DNA of 64,000 nt from Bathymodiolus brooksi (taxonomy: Eukaryota; Mollusca; Bivalvia; Mytilida; Modiolidae): positions 50,122,536-50,186,535 of the forward strand of contig OY804579.1 of NCBI GenBank assembly GCA_963680875.1, read 5' to 3'. Shown piece by piece: positions 46,701 to 49,200 of this stretch. A model generated the notes under the pieces. It was given only the letters and a program-made list of their open reading frames with translations, was not told where the DNA came from and did not search any database. The stretch's first letter is position 1. Every line of letters starts with the position of its first letter. A program made the translations under genes and the position numbers.

Positions 46701-47091
46701 TAAAATAAAACGTTATAGCAACAAATTACATGAACTTGATGAAGTGTGTACATGTGTGGTAAATCGTGTCACCCGAAACAAGTGCTTGGAGTGTAGACTG
46801 TGGATAGACTGAGCGATGTATCGATTACAATTAGGCTTAATTTGGTCAAATGGTTTCAAAGTAGAAGACTTATAACTTTAAAAATCGATTATACTAATAA
46901 GATTTTTTTTTTAGATGTCGACAAAAATGAAACAAGAACCATTTGGGTACCGTTGTCGATATGTATGGAAAGACAAATAATAAATATAATTCAACAGGGA
47001 CGCATAATCTAGCTGATCGTCTGATATAATACCTTATTTTAACAGTAAAGTTCTTTTTCTGGATGTAATCATCCAGAGAAACATCCGCCAT
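13667..47091 (-). CDS. POLDIP3: POLDIP3 / SKAR-like mRNA-export and translation adaptor, 10 coding exons
   Basis: Assembled coding exons: 47,091-47,033; 38,748-38,244; 36,731-36,621; 36,020-35,967; 35,199-35,089; 33,339-32,869; 18,261-18,172; 15,428-15,299; 14,418-14,298; 13,793-13,667. They sum to 1,779 nt (592 aa plus stop) with every junction in phase; human POLDIP3 is 421 aa. The start [13 protein letters not shown] is a UAP56-binding motif. DAR motifs at residues ~115, 128 and 141 match the vertebrate DAR repeats. An RRM lies at ~448-522 (VNVTNLHP as RNP2-like, GVAEVVYVQ as RNP1-like), and the end [20 protein letters not shown] matches the conserved C terminus. Known role of the family: nuclear RNA-binding protein of the TREX/exon-junction pathway, S6K1 partner and DNA polymerase delta p50 interactor. 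The linker is longer than in human because of duplicated exons. The identity is firm; untested optional exons are possible. Confidence 0.9.
14298..14418 (-). CDS. POLDIP3: POLDIP3 coding exon 9
   Basis: Acceptor tatttatag then gaattccaatgc; donor aa then gtatgc; phase 1 in, phase 2 out. Encodes the last RRM strand (GIPMQVKLS) and a proline-rich linker ([10 protein letters not shown]). The linker lacks the basic RRxNS-type S6 kinase site known in the human protein. Confidence 0.88.
14595..14850 (-). mobile_element. SINE family B fragments in POLDIP3 intron 8
   Basis: The complement of family B text appears in two blocks: a tail-like part near 14,600-14,665 and 'gaaacaacagtccacaggta', 'gacatgttaggccactta', 'gagccaaccctttgctctt' at 14,735-14,815. 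Diverged and incomplete. Confidence 0.65.
14979..15214. mobile_element. Short DNA element with ~45-bp inverted ends
   Basis: The left end gtgggaaatctgaagaaacc (continuing ctattatgggtca) mirrors the right end 'gtgacccataatagagtttc' then 'gtcagatctcccac'. 236 bp, no coding content, no clear target duplication. Lies in POLDIP3 intron 8. Confidence 0.75.
15299..15428 (-). CDS. POLDIP3: POLDIP3 coding exon 8 (RRM, second half)
   Basis: Acceptor tttttacag then gaattg; donor gatg then gttatt; phase 0 in, 1 out. Encodes [37 protein letters not shown] and HNRELD, close to human POLDIP3 ELFCVCGALKRARLVHPG. Confidence 0.93.
15535..16165. repeat. Tandem repeat, ~135-150 bp, four to five copies, in POLDIP3 intron 7
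   Basis: Each unit runs 'tttgacccngtgacc', 'cttgaaaatcaatagggttc', 'accaagtttggtcaaaatcc', 'ggatgttgattctagagtgt', with starts near 15,541, 15,685, 15,823, 15,973 and 16,106. The last unit ends 'ggacggaaggatatataagg', the sort of end seen in a common bivalve dispersed repeat. A short minus-strand frame across it is a by-product. Confidence 0.85.
16166..16620. other. POLDIP3 intron 7, AT-rich
   Basis: No exon, repeat or RNA gene seen. Confidence 0.4.
16630..17070 (+). other. Palindrome-bounded segment with an exon-like frame
   Basis: 16,636-16,690 holds two copies of the palindrome tttccctagggaaa in 'aaatagt' context. 17,014-17,067 is a hairpin with arms tatttactggctat and ggacaata and their complements. 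Between them, ATG at 16,804 opens [19 protein letters not shown] and reaches a possible donor (aaactg then gttaga) at about 16,888. That N terminus resembles proteins encoded by tyrosine-recombinase-type elements in invertebrates, but the match is weak. It could be one non-autonomous element. Confidence 0.35.
17152..17331. mobile_element. TA-flanked MITE, CAGT-GTCC ends
   Basis: TA-cagtcgtccccctctcataa at the left and ttataaggtgagggattactg-TA at the right; 180 bp, TA duplication. The same family is at 56,020-56,182. Short plus-strand frames nearby are not coding. Confidence 0.8.
17332..17840. other. POLDIP3 intron 7, mixed repeat fragments
   Basis: Contains 'ctccagagagaccactcacc' and 'agaagataacacaccattta', related to 33,920-33,985. 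No gene. Confidence 0.45.
17845..17998 (-). mobile_element. SINE family A, fragment
   Basis: Complement of tail and centre: 'ttcagttatatcgtggcgat', 'aacccggagaaaaccaccga', 'cgcaagtcactgatagactt'. The tRNA-like head is missing. Confidence 0.8.
18172..18261 (-). CDS. POLDIP3: POLDIP3 coding exon 7 (RRM, first half)
   Basis: Acceptor ttttttag then gagtcgag; donor att then gtaaga; 90 nt, phase 0-0. Encodes [20 protein letters not shown] then [10 protein letters not shown], aligned with human SPLEGTKMTVNNLHPRVTEE. Confidence 0.92.
18960..19505 (+). mobile_element. Element B copy with both ends
   Basis: The left end is the hairpin motif ccagaggctcccaggagcct followed by 'cgctcacctg'. The right end is 'gctcacatggcctaaaggcc' followed by 'aggcgagataaaaa'. 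Inside are 'ggaccatccaatgactattc', 'tttcccatagggtcctatgt' and 'gccatcttgg' modules shared with 23.5-32.5 kb. The ends are discussed in the findings. No coding capacity is evident. Confidence 0.75.
19506..20741 (+). repeat. Tandem repeat, ~312-bp units, element B related
   Basis: Units starting near 19,560, 19,867 and 20,179 carry 'agctgcagttaaaatttgag', 'cagcagccatcttgaatgga', 'gaccatccctgccaggtttg' and 'atcaaaatatgcctaatttg'. The last part ends 'tggcctaaaggccaggcga' and is cut off at 20,741, so the terminal 'gctaaaa' is missing. Plus-strand frames of about 100 codons repeated at this spacing are by-products. Confidence 0.9.
20742..21160. other. Intron sequence with short palindromes
   Basis: 20,742-20,880 has text of the form 'ccgtttcactaaagtgatcg' and 'gcgtttcactaaactagtcc', possibly one end of a DNA element whose other end was not found. 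20,935-21,045 has several copies of the palindrome attctatagaat followed by 'gcct'. No gene. Confidence 0.45.
21163..21233. repeat. Hairpin, ~27-bp arms
   Basis: The left arm atgataatcccctccttcat (then gattaag) pairs with 'cttaatcatgaagaaggaga' then 'ttatcat', with a 17-base spacer. Two mismatches. Role unknown. Confidence 0.7.
21234..21780. other. Intron sequence, nothing recognised
   Basis: A 24-codon frame starting at ATG 21,376 has no match that I know. No repeat shared with the rest of the window. Confidence 0.4.
21785..21995. repeat. Tandem repeat, ~55 bp, four copies
   Basis: The unit contains 'tgcaatcgtgcaaaataaaa' and 'gggaggtaactccaatttaa', then 'tagattgcaa'. It shares the core 'gggaggtaactccaa' with the large minisatellite that begins 220 bp later. 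Confidence 0.85.
22215..23488. repeat. ~23-bp minisatellite, ~55 copies
   Basis: The unit is 'gggagrtaactccaatat' plus a variable a/t spacer (22-26 bp). It ends exactly where the composite element starts at 23,489. Minus-strand frames rich in LELPPF/WSYLPF/IGVISLF are by-products of the array. The core matches 'aaaagggcaataactccaa' inside the neighbouring elements, which probably seeded it. Confidence 0.95.
24480..26045 (+). repeat. Tandem array of ~311-bp units, five copies
   Basis: Repeated block starts (aagctcatcattatgcttat) are near 24,528, 24,838, 25,153, 25,464 and 25,776. Each unit contains 'ggcggccatcttggatacaa', 'caattttgaaaggggaccac' and 'gagattggctcagtagtttc'. A matching array with 310-bp spacing lies at 62,700-63,915. 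Confidence 0.92.
26175..30844 (+). mobile_element. Nested element B with a 2.39-kb internal tandem duplication
   Basis: Starts ccagaggctcccaggagcct and ends 'cctaaaggccaggcgagcta'. The host text 'aagtattaaaatt' before it and 'gatgaaaaaagggcaataac' after it rejoin as in the uninterrupted host copy at about 30,990. The left end occurs twice (26,175 and 28,560), 2,385 bp apart, and every block between is repeated at that spacing, so part of the element plus flank was duplicated in tandem. Confidence 0.75.
31144..31520 (+). repeat. Repeat C, copy 3, internally deleted
   Basis: Same ends as 6,112-6,645, but about 155 bp are missing between 'gttccttacga' and 'gagagggtacgag', a junction with shared acga bases. 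Inserted in element A. Confidence 0.85.
31557..32088 (+). repeat. Repeat C, copy 4, full length
   Basis: 532 bp, ends atatgaaaccggcacggcc and cgcttaagctcgcat. The host 'gtttttgaaat' before copy 3 resumes as 'ataagacgaaaagtattaa' after copy 4, so the pair was inserted into element A. A 36-bp spacer separates copies 3 and 4. Confidence 0.85.
32652..32727 (-). other. Candidate poison exon or alternative start exon in POLDIP3 intron 6
   Basis: 76 nt bounded by a good acceptor (ctttttcag) and donor (atcag then gtacac). Joined to exon 6 in phase 0 it reads AAA TAA, an immediate stop. An ATG follows the stop and opens [20 protein letters not shown] then PPS. The outgoing phase (1) does not fit exon 7. 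It could be a stop-carrying regulated exon, the first exon of a separate transcript, or chance. Confidence 0.35.
32869..33339 (-). CDS. POLDIP3: POLDIP3 coding exon 6 (long linker exon)
   Basis: Acceptor ttttcag then aatattcag; donor tatcag then gtatgt; 471 nt, phase 0-0. It starts [20 protein letters not shown], which echoes exons 3 and 5. It holds a Tyr/Glu-rich patch ([14 protein letters not shown]), GPLKL repeats and an acidic end ([11 protein letters not shown]). Low-complexity, probably disordered. Confidence 0.88.
33408..33662 (+). mobile_element. SINE family A, in POLDIP3 intron 5
   Basis: Contains 'tatggtagttggatttataa', 'gcaagttcgaatcccgctca', 'gacaggttggtggttttccc' and the tail 'gatataactgaaatattgtt'. 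Antisense to the gene. Confidence 0.87.
33663..34670. other. POLDIP3 intron 5, AT-rich with one repeat fragment
   Basis: 33,870-33,990 has a poly-G run and text shared with 17,520-17,585. The rest is AT-rich with nothing recognised. Confidence 0.45.
34690..35072 (+). mobile_element. 3' fragment of a non-LTR retrotransposon (LINE), decayed
   Basis: The plus strand encodes, with in-frame stops, a C-terminal tail such as [20 protein letters not shown] after a decayed region. A 3' UTR follows, ending 'gagtaataaagatgattgat', a TGAT-type tail typical of CR1/Jockey-like LINE 3' ends. It is antisense in intron 5. The minus-strand frame here is a by-product. Confidence 0.6.
35089..35199 (-). CDS. POLDIP3: POLDIP3 coding exon 5 (duplicated motif exon)
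   Basis: Acceptor tttttcag then cttggc; donor cctcag then gtatac; 111 nt, phase 0-0. Encodes [20 protein letters not shown] then [17 protein letters not shown]. Same length and core ([14 protein letters not shown]) as exon 3. Confidence 0.88.
35200..35619 (-). repeat. Intron 4 tandem duplication with a truncated exon-5 copy
   Basis: 35,180-35,325 and 35,328-35,515 share 'gctgaaaaataacacta', 'aggtcatgcatagttgttaa' and 'gcatcaacagttttatc'. The second copy carries an acceptor (tttttcag at 35,348) and ~20 nt like the start of exon 5, then diverges. A smaller direct repeat (aggtcatcttagcattgttt) lies inside it. Confidence 0.8.
35620..35872 (+). mobile_element. SINE family A, in POLDIP3 intron 4
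   Basis: 'gggggctgtcgtggttgtga' start, 'tttacaactacctatgcaat', 'gtgttcgaatccagctcagg' and the tail 'gatataactgaaatattgtt'. Flanks show an imperfect duplication, atcgatagat against atcgatacat. Confidence 0.87.
35967..36020 (-). CDS. POLDIP3: POLDIP3 coding exon 4 (short motif exon)
   Basis: Acceptor tttttcag then atacctg; donor aca then gtaagt; 54 nt, phase 0-0. Encodes [18 protein letters not shown], a shortened version of the exon 3/5 motif. Symmetric phase means it could be skipped without frame change. Confidence 0.8.
36021..36620. other. POLDIP3 intron 3 with a decayed repeat
   Basis: 36,290-36,515 is a decayed 'gccatcataaatgacgggca' element ending 'gtgctaaaaattg', of the same type as elements A and B. 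Nothing else recognised. Confidence 0.5.
36621..36731 (-). CDS. POLDIP3: POLDIP3 coding exon 3 (duplicated motif exon)
   Basis: Acceptor atttcag then ctaact; donor cctcag then gtattg; 111 nt, phase 0-0. Encodes [20 protein letters not shown] then [17 protein letters not shown]. Aligns directly with exon 5. Confidence 0.88.
37001..37396. repeat. 80-bp tandem repeat, five copies, in POLDIP3 intron 2
   Basis: Starts at 37,001, 37,081, 37,161, 37,241 and 37,321, exactly 80 bp apart. The unit carries 'taatataggaggagggttat', 'gtgggagaagtacacctcag' and 'attatatctagtgttgagct'. Confidence 0.95.
37397..38243. other. POLDIP3 intron 2, remainder
   Basis: 37,900-38,125 is a decayed element with 'gccaagtttggttctattaa' and the end 'gggacaggtgagctaaaaa', of the A/B type. 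The rest has nothing recognised. Confidence 0.5.
38244..38748 (-). CDS. POLDIP3: POLDIP3 coding exon 2 (DAR-motif exon)
   Basis: Acceptor ttctattttag then gaatatagg; donor accg then gtaagt (strong); 505 nt, phase 2 in, 0 out. Encodes a basic, Gln/Asn/Lys-rich stretch, then FDARDRI, KDAREKL and KDARMRI, the hallmark DAR repeats of POLDIP3 (about six in human, three here). Confidence 0.92.
38990..39055 (+). mobile_element. SINE tail fragment
   Basis: 'ccatgatatagatgaaatac' then 'tgcttaggttggagttaaaa', ending in caat repeats; tail only. Confidence 0.6.
39060..39435. repeat. Decayed A/B-type repeat fragment
   Basis: 'ggtggccatcttggatttcc', 'gaccatccaatgatcatttg', 'cctgtcaagttcggtttcaa' follow the module order of elements A and B but are strongly diverged. 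Confidence 0.6.
39437..39680 (-). mobile_element. SINE family A, diverged copy
   Basis: Complement: 'gtttaacgccactttcagca', 'atttcagctatatcatggcg', 'cggagtacccggagagaacc' and, near the end, 'gcgcgaacccacgccgtatt'. It contains a poly-T insertion. Confidence 0.8.
39695..43157. repeat. Large inverted repeat (foldback), arms ~0.65-0.7 kb
   Basis: The left arm (39,695-40,177 plus 41,286-41,500) is mirrored by the right arm (42,510-43,157). Matching ends are tgagacaacaatccacaaaa and its complement; matching middles include 'gaccatggggtgactttgtt' and 'gatgtgaatacacatctctg'. The ~1-kb spacer has repeat text including 'ggacggacgaacaggtggac' but no gene. The left arm is interrupted by the element at 40,178. 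Confidence 0.85.
40178..41285. mobile_element. 1.1-kb insertion with 14-bp inverted ends
   Basis: Ends catacctgttaaacc and ggttaacaggtatg are inverted repeats. ttggtt flanks both sides (40,172-40,177; 41,286-41,291). The uninterrupted site is present in the right arm of the foldback, so the insertion is proven by comparison. C/G-rich 'ctcccccc' blocks lie near both ends. No transposase and no family I can name. Confidence 0.8.
44962..46253. mobile_element. Nested 1.3-kb TA-flanked element
   Basis: TA then cagcacgcacagcacg at the left; cgcgctgtgcgtgctg then TA at the right, with inner blocks 'caagaaatcacc' and 'gtgatttcttg' mirrored. Both sides continue into 'gtccgtttt' text of the outer element. 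Interior frames (45,003; 45,565) are not recognised proteins. An internal palindrome lies at 45,348-45,387. Confidence 0.8.
45348..45387. repeat. Near-perfect palindrome
   Basis: ccagggatatatatagtag and its near-complement tactatataaatcctgg are separated by three bases. A cruciform-capable hairpin inside the nested element. Confidence 0.7.
47033..47091 (-). CDS. POLDIP3: POLDIP3 coding exon 1 (start)
   Basis: ATG at 47,091-47,089, preceded by 'tttgaaaag'. Encodes [19 protein letters not shown] plus two bases; donor aataag then gtatta. Human starts MADISLDELIRKRG. SLDDYI is a UAP56-binding motif as in Aly/REF proteins. Confidence 0.85.
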
Positions 47092-47290
47092 CTTTTCAAA
47101 TGTGGTGATATATTCATTCTAAACTCATCGGAATTTTACTTATATCAAAACGATAAACACGTCCGTACTTCTCTCGAGTTTTCAATACCCCTAAGCTACA
47201 TACATGTGGAAAACGATACAAGAGACCGTTCGTCGTAAATCGAAATTGCAGACACACCATTGCCCAAATAGGTAAAACGGGTATAAATAT
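47092..47290. promoter_or_regulatory. Candidate bidirectional promoter of POLDIP3 and THUMPD1
   Basis: Directly upstream of POLDIP3 exon 1, with more CpG than its surroundings ('aaaacgataaacacgtccgt', 'gaccgttcgtcgtaaatcga'). On the plus strand 'ccaaatag' followed by gtaaaa at 47,272 could be the donor of a THUMPD1 5' noncoding exon. No TATA box is obvious. Inference from gene arrangement. Confidence 0.3.
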
Positions 47291-47562
47291 TATTTCAATT
47301 TGACTTTGATAAGATAACCTCTCTTAAAAATATCACAAAGACTAATAGACCTAGGCCTACTGCAACATACAGGAAAGTTTTTCATTGTGGTATAGCTGAT
47401 GACCAGTTCAACAGTAGTGAGTACAATGTCTACCAGAGTTATCAGGAACGACAACTCTGATAGAGAGATTGTAATGAGTATGCCAATTGACCAAAGATTA
47501 AGCACAGTGACTTGAAATTCAAAGAATAAACTGAAAATATTGTAATTTTGTATAGATTCTAT

Positions 47563-48105
47563 GGTAATCCTATAGTATAGAGTAGCAGTATAAATTCAAA
47601 ATTTTCAAATGGACGGCGTAAATTATTTTTTGAATATTTAAGTGCAATTTTAAAACTTATACAATGGTGGGTCGTCCTAGAGCTTGAACACAAATAGTAC
47701 CTCCTCAAGACGTACTTGATAAGGCTATTCATACCGAGAAATGGACAATCCAGATATCCACACTCAAAATATACTAGAGAATATGTGGATGCATGTGAAA
47801 CGAAAATTACGTCGACAATTTGAACCATCCAGGGCTCTGTTTCAGACATACCTTTCCGAATTTCAATGGAGGAACTTCCACTGGAATGATGACAAGTTCA
47901 ATGCACTTATGTGTTGCATCGCTGACTTATATGTTGAAAAACTTGATATCATTATATCATATTTTGTCCTACTGATTGTGTAACAATATTATTTCATGTG
48001 TCTTGTCAATATACAACCTTTAAAATTGCTTTAATAATTTACACCGCTATACTATAGTAGGTCTACAAGGTATCCATATTTATGCTGCTACTCTATAGGA
48101 TTACC
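47563..48105 (+). mobile_element. Merlin-like DNA transposon remnant
   Basis: Inverted ends ggtaatcctatag...agtagcag and ctgctactctataggattacc, with 8-bp target duplication gattctat at 47,555-47,562 and 48,106-48,113. Longer subterminal inverted similarity surrounds 'gtaaattatt' and 'gcaattttaaa'. The interior keeps the C-terminal part of an ISXO2/IS1595-like transposase. 543 bp is too short for a whole element, so it is an internally deleted copy. Confidence 0.88.
47741..47983 (+). pseudogene. Merlin transposase, C-terminal fragment
   Basis: Frame contains HTQNILENMWMHVKRKLRRQ and LFQTYLSEFQWRNFHW, the pattern around the last catalytic acidic residue of ISXO2/Merlin DDE transposases (typically HT...IE..W...K). 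About 80 codons remain where full-length proteins have roughly 250 or more, so it is not functional by itself. Confidence 0.8.
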
Positions 48106-48334
48106 GATTCTATATACATGTACAGTTACTATATACATATGTATATTATTTTAATTTTATTATTTTGATTTCAAGTGACTGTGGCATGATATTGCAATTT
48201 GCCATTTGGTTACATCGGGCAGTTCCCATTGCTCATATTTACCACTCCTATAAAGTCATGTGATATACATGAACATGAAACAGCTAATAGACAATTTTAT
48301 ATATTGGACTTCTAGTTCAACCTGTGATTTGCTC

Positions 48335-48500
48335 CACATCAGTGGTGAATGGTTAGCGTTGTCGTCTTTAGTGCAGTTGATTGTGGGTTTGAGCCCAGGT
48401 TGGATCAAACCAAGACTATAAAATTGCATTGGTATTTGTTGCTTCTCAGCTAAGCATGCAGCTTTAAGGAGTAGGAGCAATGACTATTGTAGTTGGGCTC
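48335..48500 (+). mobile_element. SINE family B, diverged copy
   Basis: 'cagtggtgaatggttagcgt' and 'gtgggtttgagcccaggttg' match the A- and B-box regions, then 'ggatcaaaccaagactataa' and 'tttgttgcttctcagctaag'. The tail is missing. Confidence 0.8.
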
Positions 48501-48729
48501 CATTTATATGTACATGTAGTTGAACCCTTTTGTGTCTAAGGGAACAATGATTTACTTTGTAGTCTTAGAGTATTCCAATAAACCTGAACATTAATCCAGA
48601 CCTAATTTTACTTCAATTGCAATGTATCCAAGGAAATGAATTATTTGAGTTAACGTTTGACTAACATAATGACTGATTATCATTTACCATATAAATACAG
48701 GCATATTGTATCATTTTAGGGGGATTGTT
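48501..48729. other. Intergenic sequence
   Basis: Nothing recognised. Confidence 0.4.
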
Positions 48730-48947
48730 AAATGCCAGTTTTATTGATGGAGGAAACCGGGGTACCCAGAGAAAACCACTGACTTTCCTCAAGTCACTAA
48801 CAAACTTTATCACATAAGTTCTATACATAAGTACATGTACACCTCACAATAGGTGGGATTTGAACTCACAACTTTAGTGGTGATAGGCACTGATTGCATG
48901 GGTAGTTGTAAATCCAACTACCACGATCACGAAAACGACAGCCCAAA
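48730..48947 (-). mobile_element. SINE family A just upstream of THUMPD1 exon 1
   Basis: Complement: 'tgccagttttattgatggag', 'gagaaaaccactgactttcc', 'gatttgaactcacaacttta', 'ggtagttgtaaatccaacta'. The tail end is truncated. It lies 50 bp before the THUMPD1 start codon. Confidence 0.85.
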
Positions 48948-48996
48948 TTATAAAGACTTGATTCTTGAAAAATTTGTTTGTTTTCAGATATTAAGG

Positions 48997-49200
48997 ATGA
49001 GTGAGAAGCAAGGTAGAGGAAAGAAAAGGCCAAAGTCTTATTACTTGAAATGTGCTCACAAAAAAGTAAAACATGGAAACTCTCTGGACATAGATATGAG
49101 AGGGTTCTTGGTAACCTGTAATGGCAATGAAAAACAGGCTGTTAGAGAAATGTACAACTTACTTAATGAATATGCTGATAAACTGTATGGACCAGAAGAG
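48997..49200 (+). CDS. THUMPD1: THUMPD1 coding exon 1
   Basis: ATG at 48,997 in 'attaaggatgag'. An acceptor-like ttgttttcag ends at 48,987, so a noncoding exon probably lies upstream. Donor gaagag then gttggt. 68 codons: MSEKQGRGKKRPKSYYLK..., basic N terminus then the conserved LVTCNGNE block. Confidence 0.9.

Larger units (their letters stand above)
43344..46774. mobile_element. 3.4-kb TIR element with ~10-bp target duplication
   Basis: Left end 'gctgcacgatttaccacaca', right end 'gtgtggtaaatcgtgtcaccc' read as inverted repeats. gaaacaagtg occurs directly at 43,334-43,343 and 46,775-46,784. Subterminal blocks ('catattttgag', 'tatttcttaac', 'gggatgaaac') also occur in inverted order. A 9-10 bp duplication would fit a Mutator-like or similar DNA transposon. 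No transposase recognised. Confidence 0.65.
38749..47032 (-). other. POLDIP3 intron 1 (8.3 kb)
   Basis: Holds SINE fragments, a foldback, a TIR element with a nested insertion, and AT-rich filler (44,120-44,950), all listed separately where recognisable. No additional coding exon found; phase 2 at both ends is consistent with direct splicing. Confidence 0.75.

Noticed and set aside
47290..47505. Minus-strand 71-codon hydrophobic frame as a small membrane protein
   Set aside because: No homology recognised, no splice or promoter evidence; hydrophobic reading is common in T-rich complement DNA.
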